Part shown: piece by piece, positions 11,032 through 22,483 of the stretch
Numbering within the stretch: the first letter of the stretch is position 1
Layout: each line of letters opens with the position of its first letter
Origin: Buddleja alternifolia
Lineage: Eukaryota; Streptophyta; Magnoliopsida; Lamiales; Scrophulariaceae
Direction of reading: 5' to 3'
NCBI GenBank assembly: GCA_019426215.1
Contig: CM033394.1
Span: 11,056,195 to 11,120,194, forward strand
Length of the DNA stretch: 64,000 bases
Notes under the pieces: generated by a model
The model's input: only the letters and a program-made list of their open reading frames with translations
Databases searched by the model: none
Told to the model about the DNA's origin: nothing
Program-made: the position numbers and the translations under genes

Positions 11032-12661
11032 TGTTGGATTTAATCAGTAAAAATTCAGCGGAAAAGAATAACCTAAGGTGGTTTCATCTCTAATTTTACA
11101 TATTCAAGCCATGATAGAAATTGTGTACCTTTTTACGTGTTTTTCAATTTTCTGAACTAGATTTTGATCTTCTATTCCAAATAGCAAATCAGCCTCTGCC
11201 TCTAAATCATTCCGCCGGAATCTAAAGGAAAAAATCTCCTTCTTCTTCTCCTTGGGGATGGCGAGAGAGAGAGAGAGGTGGGAGTTTTGGCTTGGAGAGA
11301 AAGCTGATAATAAGGCTAGGGTTTGATTATTTCCACCAAGTAGTGCTTATACTACACAAGAAAATAATAAAGCAAAAAAGGCCAAGCCTTAGGCGTCCCT
11401 AATGGACGCCCACTTGGGTGTGTATTAGCTCCTCGGCCTAGTCCACATGTTTGGTCTTGATTTAATTAATTATTCAATCAATATTACTTATCCAATAAAT
11501 AAATAATTAAATAATTAATTAATTCATGTTAATTCTATAATTAATTTCTCAAAGAGTTAATTGACACATTAACATAATTAATTAATAAGATAATCCATTG
11601 ACCAATTAATTAATTAATTACGGTATCAAATACCGAAAAACCTCTCAAGTCTTAAACCATTTTTTCCCTTTGCAATTCCTTTAAGTGCGATTCTTTAGGT
11701 TCGTCTCAAAAGACAAATGGGAGAAAATCAAAAGGATGTGGGTAACACCTAGCCAGTCACGTGGCCCACATCGCAATCCAATTGAGAACAAGTGAATAGA
11801 ATCATTCCAAACCTTTCACGCTGTGAATACAGTTCGAGTATAAATCTTCATTCTTATATTCCAGTCAAGTGAGAGTCACGGTTCAGTCAAACTCACAATA
11901 CTTGACCATATGCATAGCTCATATTGAGTCGAGGTCACTGAGTATACTCCCGTGTTCAACATGAGTATCTCCATTGCTTTGGGCAAAGACTTTTGATCTC
12001 ACTCATTCATGACAGCATAGAATATATGCTCATTCACTTATGAGAGAATAAATTCTATTTTTCTAATCAGTTAAGACTGCTACTTGCCCATTAAGCCGCA
12101 CTTTGACGTCGACCCCAACAACGGGTGAATTGAATCTAACTACTCTAATGACAGACTTGATATCACAAGTACATCTTCAACGTGATTCCTCAGGTCTAAG
12201 GTTCACGCGTACCTATCATAACTTATTAGTTCTGTCATTGACTGTCTTAGGGTGAAACCCATGTGACAGAACCAATGCGAGTCATGTTCAAACCCATCAG
12301 TCCCACTGATGTGTTTATGACACAAGTTCATACTAACTTACCCATAGTGTTCGAATGCCACTTCCCATGTCCAAACTTATGTCATACAAGTCTCTATCCA
12401 ATATCGATGTCCAGTCAATACTCTCTTCGACTTGTGAACCAATTTAGATATTAAAGATCAATCTCTTCTAGTGCCATTCTCCCTAACCCATAGGAGTAGA
12501 AGATTCACCTTAGTATCAAGGACTTACTGTTGTTTATAAAGCCTTATAAATGCCTATAAGAAACAACACAAAATGCCTTTTATTAAAAAATGAATTGTTT
12601 AATTACAAATTAATGCCCTATAATTCTATCCTCTATGGCATTTGAGGGCATTACACTAACA
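11032..12661 (-). repeat. 3' LTR of Angela-like copia 1
   Basis: It starts TGTTGGATTTAATCAG and ends GGGCATTACACTAACA. It aligns along its length to 20852-22483 and, inverted, to 60523-62148. On the - strand the adjoining tract CAAGTGGGAGATT (complement of 12662-12674) is the expected polypurine primer. Confidence 0.92.
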
Positions 12662-14206
12662 ATCTCCCACTTGCACTCAATGCCATTTGCTATGGCATTT
12701 AATACCCATTTTCCAAGATGTCTTTCTAACACAGCTTGTGCCAGTGGCTTGGTCAACGGGTTAGTGACATTGTCTGCTGAGGCTATTTTCTGAACAACTA
12801 TTTCTCCTCTACCAACGACATCTCTAATGATGTGATATCTCATTTTTATGTGTTTGGACTTATTGTGAGACCTTAGTTCCTTTGCCTGCACTATATCTCC
12901 AGTGTTGTCACAATAAATTTGCAACGAGAGCTCCACGTTAGGAACCACTTGAAGCTCTCCACAAAACTTCCTTAGCAAAACAACTTCTTTAGCAGCCTCT
13001 AAGGCAGCCACATATTCAGTCTCTATAGTGGAATCTGCGGTTGTACTTTACTTGGAATTTTTCCAAGTCATCGCCCCACTGTTGAGGGTGAATATGAACC
13101 CCGAGGTGGATTGAAAATCCGAGTCAGTATACCGGTTGACTCTTAGGTCACCACTCTCATAGATGAGAATCATATCCTTTGTTTTCTTCAGATACTTTAG
13201 GATATTTTTCACAGCTATCCAATGTTCCTTGCCTGGGTTTGCTTGAAATCGACTAACAACAGTTACTGTGTAAGAAATGTTAGGTCTAGTACATAGCATA
13301 GCGTACATCAGGATACCACCGCAAATGTATAGGGTGCAATGCTCATCTCTTTTCTATCTTCCTCACTTTGAGGACACATAGATTTTGAGAGATGCACCCC
13401 GTGTCTCATAAGCAGGAACCCTTTCTTAGAATCTTCCACCCTAAACCTTTTTAAGACCTTTTCTAAGTAAAGGGCTTGAGAGAGTGCTATCATTCTAGTT
13501 GTTCGATCTCTGTAGATTCGAATCCCTAGAATGTAAATTGCTTCTCCCAAGTCTTTTATGGAGAATGTACTCGAAAGCCATTTCTAACAGTGGTGAGCAT
13601 CCCTATATCGTTTCCTGTGAGCAATATGTCATCCACAAATAGTACAAAGAACGATATGTTGCTCCCACTAACCTTCTTGTAAACACATGGCTCATCTTTG
13701 TTCTTAATAAAGTCAAATCCTTGGACTGCTTCATCAAATCATAGATTCCAGATACGAGACGCTTGCTTGAGTCCATAAATGGATCTTTCAAGCTTGCACA
13801 CTTTATGGATGCCATCCTCAGATACAAAATCTTTAGGCTGTTCCATATAGATATCCTCCTCGAGGAATCCATTCAGAAAAGCAGTTTTGACATCCATTTG
13901 CCATATCTCATAGTCAAGGTGAGCTGCTATTGCAAGTAGAATTCTTATAGACTTGATCATAGCCACTGGTGAAAAGGTTTCCTGATAGTCATTTCCTTCC
14001 TTTTGACTATACCTTTTTATGACCAGCATGGCTTTGTAGGTGTCAACCTTGCCATCAACACCAATCTTTCTCTTGTAAATCCATTTACACCCAATAGTTA
14101 CAATATCATCAAGCCGATCCACAAGTGCCCAGACTTGGTTTGAATGCATCGAGTCTATCTCTACTTGTATAGCTTCACGCCATCTTGCAGCATCCATATC
14201 CACCAT
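12610..14206 (-). pseudogene. pol: Angela-like copia RT and RNase H
   Basis: RT starts around 14206: WREAIQVEIDSM, KWIYKRKIGVDGKV, YQETFSPVAMIKSIR, WQMDVKTAFLNG, IYGLKQASR. The catalytic block reads FVDDILLTGNDIG near 13610-13650, with Phe in place of the usual Tyr. RT continues through 13308-13550 (LGIRIYRDR), then CTRPNISYTVTVVSRF at 13048-13308. RNase H includes YTDSDFQ, AALEAAKEVVLLRKF, YCDNTGDI and KHIKMRYHIIRD (12610-13011). At least four frame changes or stops divide it. The motif wording is that of the Angela group, in agreement with the 1.6-kb LTRs. Confidence 0.88.
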
Positions 14207-14399
14207 CGCTTGATCATATGTGGAGAGATCATCTCCATGACCCTCCTCTAAAACAGAATGGAGATCCAGTTCCTTCTGTAATAGGTATCCATACCTCTCA
14301 GGCTTTTGAGGTAATCTATTCGATCTTCATGGTTGTGGATGTGTTACAGAAGGGTCGGTTCTTACTTCCTGTGTAGATGTATCCAAAGGAGTTTTATTA

Positions 14400-15930
14400 T
14401 GTTCCTTAAGAACAATCTTTCTATCTACTCCACCTTCTCAAATGAACTCATCTTCGATAAAGTAGGCTTGGAGACCTACAATGATCCTTTGATCATCGTG
14501 CCCGTAAAAGAAGTATCCCATCGAATCCTTGGGATCTCCAATGAAATGTCCCTTCAGGGATCTAGCCTCCAATTTTTCTACTTTAGTCTTTTTGATATGG
14601 TTAAGGCTTGGTTTCACAAGTAGGATGGGATCTAATCCCAATGAACCTATAAGTCCATTTTTTTTCATTTTGTGAATCTTGTGCTCACCAGCATGGCCTA
14701 ATCTAAGATGTCAAACTAGTCTTTGGTTAGTCTCTTGCCTACCACGTTTCCTCTGTATAGTATTAACAACACACTAATTCTGGACATTAAGGTCATACAA
14801 ACCATTTACTAAAAAAGCAAAGCCTACTAATTTATTACTATAATAAATGTTGCAATGTTCATCAATAAAACGAAAAGTATAACCTTGTCTAACTAAAACA
14901 GAATCGAAACAATGTTCTTAAGCCCATTGGGCAAAACCAAAATATTATCCAAAAATAGTAAATGTTCAGAATGTAAAAGTAATGAGGTAGATCCAATTCC
15001 AGTAGCTGCGACGTTGTGCCCACTACTTACTCTTATCTTCACCTCATCAGGGCTTAGATTCCTACTTCGTTCCGGATTCTGATTCACTTAACATACATGA
15101 GAATTAGCTTCTGAGTCAAGAATCCAAGAAGTGGAATAGATAGCAATAGAACAGTTAGTTTCAAAAACATAAAGTTCCTTACCTTTTGCTCCTTTGCTTA
15201 TATTTGGACAGTTTCTTCTCCAGTGGCCTAGCTCACCGCAACATAAGCACTTGTCCTCATATCTCACCCTCTTATTTCTACTACTCTGCATGTTCCTGTG
15301 TGTTCCCCTAGATGCTCCCACTCACTGATTGCTCTCATTGTTTCTTCGTTCATCGAATGAATTAGGAACAATGGCTGCAAACTGATTATTCCATTTATCC
15401 GCCATTATTTGACTTTGAGCGACCTTGAGTCTTTCCATTAGCCCAGCCAATGAACCCTCAATATCATTTGTTTCAAAGTTTATGATGATATAATAGAATG
15501 AATCTGAGAGTGACGGTAAGATGAGGTCATCTTAGAGATAAAGGTCCATATAGAAGTTCAAAGATTTAAGTTTTTCTATCATGGTCATCACTTTGAAAAC
15601 ATCTTCTCCTACATCCTCATCTTCAGCCATCTTACTTCGGAAGAGATCTCTTGATATATAATATCTGGCGGTCTTACTACGTTCTCCAAACAATTCATCC
15701 AAGTAAAGGATAATGTCTCTTGCATTATCCATCTTATCATGGGATCTTTGCAACTCAATGCACATAGAGCTTAAGATGTACACTCTTGCTCTATGGATGT
15801 CACAGCACCAATCCCATCGAGCTAGGCGAACTTTATCACCCTCATCTCTTCTAGGAATGAGAGGACGACCAATCTCCAATATGTAATCAATGGATTCACT
15901 ATTAACGACCATCCTTAATTTTGTGAGTCA
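14400..15930 (-). pseudogene. gag-pol: Angela-like copia gag, protease and deleted integrase
   Basis: Gag C-terminal part is at 15532-15912 (RWDWCCDIHRARVYILSSM...LYLDELFGE). A complete zinc knuckle CLCCGELGHWRRNC is near 15230. The protease site TSWILDSEANSH is near 15110 (DSE for the usual DSG). The pre-integrase segment ends LRLGHAGEHKIHKM near 14680. It is followed almost at once by LEARSLKGHFIGDPKDSMGYFFY, which belongs after the catalytic core. The DDE core is therefore deleted, about 600 bp judging by family length. Frames are broken in several places. Confidence 0.82.
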
Positions 15931-17697
15931 TTCTATGTAATTTGGTCCAGTAAGAATGGTATTCTCCATTAAATTCGATGATGGTTTGGGAGTCATATTG
16001 ATCGAGAGAGATAAAACAATAAATAACTCCAGAAATAAACCAGACTTGATTAGATTCTTGTAATTTAAACTTTAACTAAGTTAAATCAAGGACTTCGGTT
16101 CATAACTTGGCTCCCACAATATTTTTCGAGATCTACACTCCCACTACAGAAATCAGAAGTGATCGTTGTTCATTACTTTGTAGTAGAGATTGATTTCTTT
16201 AATCAATATAGTGGATGGCAACATTTTAATGATATATAGTCCACTATTTGATTAAAGTGATGTCCAACATCAATCTATCCAATAGATGGTTCAATTTTCT
16301 TTTCCCATAATCCACCAAAACCGCAACTCTTTAACGATATATAGGTTTGTGAATTATCTAAGATCATTCCCACTAACACCTTTTAATCTAACATTTGAAT
16401 TTGACCTTGCAATCCTTTAACGATATATGGGGTGAAATGTGTTTCGATTAAGGCATCCAATGCACTTTATAAAATTTCAAAATTAGGTCCAAGTACATGA
16501 CCCCCACTTACTGGGACGCTGCCACATATTAGACTTAATTCTTAATCTTATTAAGTTTATTGGAGGGAGAGGACGCCTAGCGCCCTTACTAACTTAGTAT
16601 TATTTTGATTTGGGAGAATTGCGTTCTAAATATTAATTTATGTCTCACTTTGCACATTAACAATTTTTTATAGCGCAGGATAGGATCATACATGAAACAT
16701 ACATCTAATGAAACATGCATCGTAAAGATACTAAAAGCATCACACTTATTCATGGGCGTTTCTAGAGGGCTCAAGCCAATGGGCCATCAAAAAGGAAAAA
16801 GAAAATCTAATCTATTCTTCTTGGCTCCAAGCACCTTTCCTTTTGGATCTTCTTCTTCTTCAAGGCATATTCTAATTCTAGCTATTACATAAGAATGATA
16901 ATACCCTACACATAAACTCTAAGAAAAGAAATATAACGGACTCAAAACCGGCCCTTACAACCTATAAAAAAGAATACATCCAAAAAGAAACCTAAGTTAC
17001 CATCACATAATACATGCTCACATAAAATAAAGCAATTATGTTGGTGATTAATTCTATAATTAATTAGTCCAACTAATTAATTACCTCATAAAATTCCAAA
17101 TTTTATTCACATTTACAATATAAAGCCATCTAGTGATAAAAATATTATTTAAATAAATTATTTAAATTAAATCCTCCAAGAATAATTACTAAATTTTTAT
17201 TCAAATAATTAATAATTCAATAAATACTATTTGGGCTCGATTTTATCAAACTTAAATCACCATCCTTTTGGCCCAATTAAATTTAAATGAATTTGGCCCA
17301 AAACAAATTTATCGAATATCCAATCTTTAATAAAACCAATTTGGACCTTTTTAATTAAAAATTGGGTCATCGTCCTTTTGAACCACCCTGATAATAAAAA
17401 TAGCCCAAACCCCATTTATTAAAATTAGACCCGTTTACCACACGACCCGACCCAATTCCACCCGGATCAAAAACCCAGGCCCTTAAGGGCCAGGCCATGA
17501 GCCCAGCGTAAGGCCCGACGGGTCGGATGGTCGTGCGCCCAACATGCGCTATGTGCGTACCCTGCGCACACGTCGGGTGGCCTTAGGCCTTTCTTATGCG
17601 CAGTCAACACACAGCGTGAACATAGTGTGGTGCATGTCAGGCGGCCGAACGCGCCACTACACACGTCGTGTGTGCGCACAGACAATGCACATTGTGC
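15931..17697 (-). other. Angela-like copia 1, 5' leader
   Basis: Non-coding leader between gag and the hAT insertion, similar along most of its length to 22700-24660. Shared blocks include the tract around GATGTCCAACATCAATC, ACGATATATGG and the GGACGCCTAGCGCCCTTACT type sequence. The segment 17210-17480 is related to 63790-64000 on the other strand. A GC-rich part (17460-17700) contains repeated TGCGCAC motifs. No ORF is credible. Confidence 0.75.
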
Positions 17698-17705
17698 GCT
17701 TGCGC

Positions 17706-20631
17706 TAGGGGTGTAAACAAGCCGAGCCCGGTAATTTTTCCAGGCTCGAGCTTGATGAGCCGAGTCTCAGCAGCTCAAGCTCGAGCTCGAGTGTTATAGA
17801 AGCAGTTGGACTCGCTCACGAGACTGAGTTTGCGAGCTCCACTCAAGCCTCGACTTTAGCTCGTAAGTTTAGGCTCGAGAGCTCGAGCCAATGATTTGTT
17901 AGAGTTTATGCCCGACACACCAATTTTGGGTGCCATTCTATGTAATAATAACTCTAGCTGGACGATCTTTTTCATATAAATAAAGTATCTTTTGGCATTC
18001 TTTATTCATGTATATAGCTTGGTCTTAACTTAGAATAAAGTCCTGAAGGATCACACATAGCTACGGGACATCATTGCGCATCGGGAATGGCAATGATGGA
18101 ATATGTCTCCAAGGTTGTGATCCTTAAACATATGTTCCAAGTCAGGAATGGGCTCGTCGAGATGAAGGGATATCGATGAGACCTAAAAGACTTGCTAATA
18201 TGATGCATACTCTTAATAGAGTGTATCTTGTTCCATAGATATTGGCACGGTGAAAGCCTATGCATGTATGAGGGTTCCTATTGTGGGAATAGGTATACTG
18301 AACAACCCCATGGAAGTTCCATTAAATGGAATCCCAAATCGAATCTGGAACTTCCAGTGGTCTTGTAGTATAAGAGTAATCCTTAGAACCTGAGGTTCCA
18401 TTGGATGTCTTATACACAATCGAACATGTCTTGGTTTGTTACATGATTACTTAGATGATCACAAATGGGCAAAATCAGACATGGGCTAATTGTGTATGAA
18501 GGCACGTGAGAATCAAGATGGGATCTATCTCTGACATAAGTCTTGTCAGTGAATCTCCTATGTTTACATAGTGAATCGACTTTAGGAATCTTCCACCGAA
18601 GTGTGATATCTAAAGAGGCATAGGGTTTCCTTGTTTAGATAGTCAAAAGTCGATCTCGCCGTATTTGGGAAACATAGTTATTGAATTAATAGAGCTTCGA
18701 CCTTAGCCACTGCTCTAGATTCAATCGGGAGATTAGATGGAGGGATCTTACTTATACAAGGATCAAGATCACGAAGGCGTATTTTTATATTAGTCTTTAT
18801 CTAGGTTTTCGTGGCCCGTTTCTAGATAGTAACCATGATTTGTAAGTGCCGAGAATTAATATGGTGATTAATTCAAGGTTTGCTTAAATCAAAGGAATGA
18901 TTTAATCTAGTACTTTCTATTTTAGGAAAGCACACTGGCACTTTGGGAAAGTGTACTTACTACTAGACAGTAGACGAGCCTAAGGGGTCATACACTTAAC
19001 TCGTGAGAGTCACTGCTTAAATGATGTGATTAATCAATTTGAGGAGATTGAGGAAATTAGGAAAGTCGAGTCCTTTCCTAATGAGGAATATGAATTAATT
19101 GAGGCGATTCAATTAATTCGACTATTTTAATTAATCTAGTAGAATTAATTAAATTAATGGACCTAGTAGAGTCCAAGTATTTTATTTAGTTGGGCTTGGT
19201 CCAAGTTAAATAAATAAGCCAATTGGAATAAGTAATATATATAATTAAACGAGTTTTAATTATATGGGAATATTTAATTCATGGGTTTGGCCGATAATTA
19301 AATATGGAGTCAAGAATTAATTCTTGGATTCCAATTAAAGGACGATGGCTGATTTTTGAGCCCAAAGATGAGAGGGGTTCGAATTCTTGGTGAAGAAGAA
19401 AAGGGTTTTCTTCTTCTCCACGTCTTGCAATTGGATTAGGATTCTAGGACTCCTATTCTATATATATGTGAATGCAAGACTAAAACCTTAAGCCTCCTAA
19501 TGAGTGTAAAAATTTAAACCCTAGCTAGAAAAAGAAGAGAGTTTTTTCTTGTCATCCTTGAGCAAAATCGCCCCTACCTTGTTCCAATACGACATCGTTT
19601 TGTTCATGTGTTAAACTCAACGATTCACATATTTCATCCCTACACATAATCAAGCCTAAGTTTTAGACTTAGATCTATTTTGTTGGCTAGCACCAATAAC
19701 GAAGTAGATGGTGACTTGAACGAGGTGTGGATACATTTTAGAGGTGCGACGTTTGGAGCACTAACATCGGGGATACGATTGACGGGTGATTTCCTCCAAG
19801 AAATCGTGTAAACTTGCACCACAGGGTTGAAAAGTTCCGAATCATTGCTGCGAGAATTTAATTGAAAGGTAAAAATTCTCGTAACCTTCTTTAAAGTAAT
19901 CGAGCACACCATTATTCCTGTTTCGGGTGGTTGTACGTTTAAATTTTAATTTCCGCTGCCACGAGCCACCCGGGGAATAGAACCAACCCAACATGATTTA
20001 CCTCAAAAACTGAAAAATCGAACAGTAACGTATTCGAGTTGAAAGAAAAATCAGAAATATAAAAGAAGGAAATGGGTTGTTGATTTTTGATCTCACTGGT
20101 GGTGGTGATTTTGTGCAACGGCGATGGATTTTTGCAGAGGTGGAGGGGATTCAACAATTCAATTTATTTCTCCCTTCAGCAAACCAAAACAAAATTGAAA
20201 AAGTAATTATGATGAGTTTGTTTGATTTTTGACATTAAATGCTTGCACAACAATCTCCAAAAACCTCCATGGACAATGCTTGCAGCCGCATCACGCTGAG
20301 ATTCCACGCTCACGCTCGGCGGCGGCTGCTTGGAGGAAGAAGTAGTGAAAAGGGAAAAGACCTCTTTTAGTTCCTAGGTTTGCTGAATTAGTAATTAGTA
20401 TTATTGTTAACACTTTTACAATTTATAATATATAAATATAATGTATTAAATATTAAAATGAAAAAAGCGCGCAAGCCGGCTCGCGAGTTTTGAATAAAGG
20501 TAGATAGGCTTGAGCTCGAGCTCGAGCTCAATGGAAAGCTTGAGCTCGTGAGGCTCGGCTCGAGCTAGAGTCGAGCTTATTTCGATCCTGCTCGTTAGGC
20601 TCGAGAGTGGCTCGGCTCATTTACACCTCTA
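17706..20631. mobile_element. hAT-type DNA transposon carrying a solo LTR
   Basis: The ends are inverted: TAGGGGTGTAAACAAGCCGA on the left and, read from the right, TAGAGGTGTAAATGAGCCGA. Flanking 8-mers GCTTGCGC (17698-17705) and GGTTGCAC (20632-20639) agree at 6 of 8 positions, the target-duplication length of hAT elements. Subterminal regions are packed with CTCGAGCTCGAG-type repeats on both sides (17740-17890 and 20470-20620). Without the internal solo LTR it is about 830 bp and has no transposase, so it is non-autonomous. The original core also held part of 19999-20460, which is non-coding. Confidence 0.82.
17897..19993 (+). mobile_element. Solo LTR, Angela-type, 2.1 kb
   Basis: It begins TGTTAGAGTTTATGCCC and ends GAACCAACCCAACA. 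It is flanked by a perfect 5-bp duplication TGATT (17892-17896 and 19994-19998). There is no internal domain, so it is the product of LTR-LTR recombination. The opening phrase resembles Angela-group LTRs. A TATA-like stretch TATATATATGTG lies at about 19460, ahead of a plausible transcript start. Confidence 0.9.
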
Positions 20632-20851
20632 GGTTGCACACGACTCAGGGCTTTCAGCCCTGTTTCCTCACACGATTTGTTTTTCTCGATTCACCATATA
20701 ATCATGCAACAATATCACAAAAAAAAACACAAAAAAACCAAAGCTTTAAATCATAAATTTTGATCATATTTAGCATGCTTCAAAAACACAAAAAATCACG
20801 TAAATCACGTAATTGGCTAAATACGAAAATCAGAGATGGCTCTGATACCAC
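20632..20851 (-). other. Angela-like copia 1, PBS and leader start
   Basis: The complement of 20838-20850 is TGGTATCAGAGCC, a perfect initiator tRNA-Met primer site one base from the LTR. The remaining bases to 20632 are AT-rich leader, homologous on the opposite strand to 62150-62330. Confidence 0.9.
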
Positions 20852-22483
20852 TGCTGGATTTTATCAGTAAAAACACAGCAACAAAGAATAGCCCAAGGTG
20901 GTTTCATCTCTAATTTTACATATTCAAGCCATGATAGAAATTGTGTACCTTTTTACGTGTTCTTCAATTTTCTGAACCCACTTTTTGAGCTTTTATTCCA
21001 AGCAGCGAATCAGCCACTGCCTCTACATCGTTATGCTGGAATTCAAAACGAAAAATCTCTTTCTTCTTTTCCTTGGGGACGGCGAGAGAGAGAGAGATGG
21101 AAGTTTTGACTTGGAGAGAAAGCTGATAATGAGGCTATGGTTTGATTATTTCCACCAAGTAGCATTTATACTACACAGAAAAATAATCAAGCCAAAAAGG
21201 TCAAGCCTTAGGCGTCCATAATGGACGCCCACTTAGGCGTGTATTAGCCCCTCGAGCTAGTCCACATGTTTGGTCTTGATTTAATTAATTATTCAATTAA
21301 TATTATTTATCCAATAATTAAATAATTAATTCATTCATTCATTCATGTTAATTATATAACTAATTTCTCGAAGAGATTAATTAACACATTAACATAATTA
21401 ATTAATAAGATCTTCCAAATACCAATTAATTAATTAATTACGCTATCAAATACCAAAAAATCTCTCAAGTCTTAAACCATTATTTTTCCTTTGCAATTCC
21501 TTTAAGCACGACTCTTTAGATTCGTCTCAAAAGGTAAATGGGAGAAAACCAAAAAGATGTGGGTAACACCTAGCCAGTCATGTGGCTCACAACGTAATCC
21601 AATTGAGAATGAACGAATAGAATCATTCCAAACCATTCATGCTATGAATACCGTACGAGTATAAACCCTTTATTTTTATATCCCAGTCAAGTGAGAGTCA
21701 CAGTTTAGTTAAACTCACAGTACTTGACCATATGCATAGCTCATAATGAATCAAGGTCACTGAGTATACTCACATGTCCAACATGAGCATCTCCATTTCT
21801 TTGGCCAAAATTTTTTTACCTCACTCATTCATGACACCATAGAATATATGCTCATTCACTTATGAGAGAATAAATGTCATTTTGCTAATCAATTAAGACT
21901 GCTACTTTCCCATCAAGCCGCACTTCGAGGTTGACCCCACCAACGTGTGAATTAGATCTAACTACTTCAATGATAGACTTGATGTCACAAGTACATCTTC
22001 AACATGATTCCTCAAGTCTAAGGTTCACGCTTACCTATCACAGCTTATCAGTTTTGTCATTGACTGTTATAGAGTGAACCCATGTGACAGAACCGATGCG
22101 AGTCATGTTCAAACTTATCAGTCCCACGGATGTGCCTATGACACAAGTTCCCACTAACTTACCCATAGTGTTTGACTGACACTTTCCATGTTAAAACTTA
22201 TGTCATGCAAGTCTTTATCCTGTATCGATGTCCAGTCCATACTCTCTTTGACTTGTGAACCAATTTAGATATTAAGGATCAATCAATTCTAGTGCCATTC
22301 TCCTTAATCCATAGGGAATAGAAGATTTGTCTTAGTATCAAGGACTTAATGTTATTTATAAAACCTTACAAATGCCTATAAGAAGCAACATAAAATGCCT
22401 TTTATTAAAAAATAAATTGTTTAATTACAAATTAATGCCCTATATTTCTATCATTTATGGCATTTGAGGGCATAACACTAACA
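20852..22483 (-). repeat. 5' LTR of Angela-like copia 1
   Basis: 1632 bp. Its outer terminus ends CACTAACA, and the end next to the PBS starts TGCTGGATTTTATCAG (a mutated TGTTGG). It pairs with 11032-12661; the two differ by many substitutions and small indels, so this insertion is not recent. Confidence 0.92.

Larger units (their letters stand above)
11032..22483 (-). mobile_element. Angela-like Ty1/copia element with nested hAT
   Basis: A long-LTR copia on - (LTRs about 1.63 kb). The 3' LTR is 11032-12661 and the 5' LTR is 20852-22483. The initiator-Met primer site lies beside the 5' LTR and a purine tract beside the 3' LTR. Flanks are CTTCA and TTTCA (4 of 5 match). The - strand order is long leader, gag, protease, a shortened integrase, RT and RNase H. 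The leader is interrupted by a hAT (17706-20631). Removing that gives about 8.5 kb, a normal size for Angela-type elements. Numerous stops and loss of the integrase core show it is dead. Confidence 0.9.

Noticed and set aside
12263..12454. A 63-codon frame on +, with a similar frame at 60726-60917 on -.
   Set aside because: Both lie antisense in homologous LTRs. The homologous frame in the LTR at 20852-22483 has a stop and the LTR at 33566 has none, so the likeness reflects shared LTR ancestry rather than coding selection.
17467..17685. A 72-codon frame rich in Cys/His/Arg.
   Set aside because: It is produced by repeated TGCGCAC motifs in the GC-rich copia leader, with no domain.
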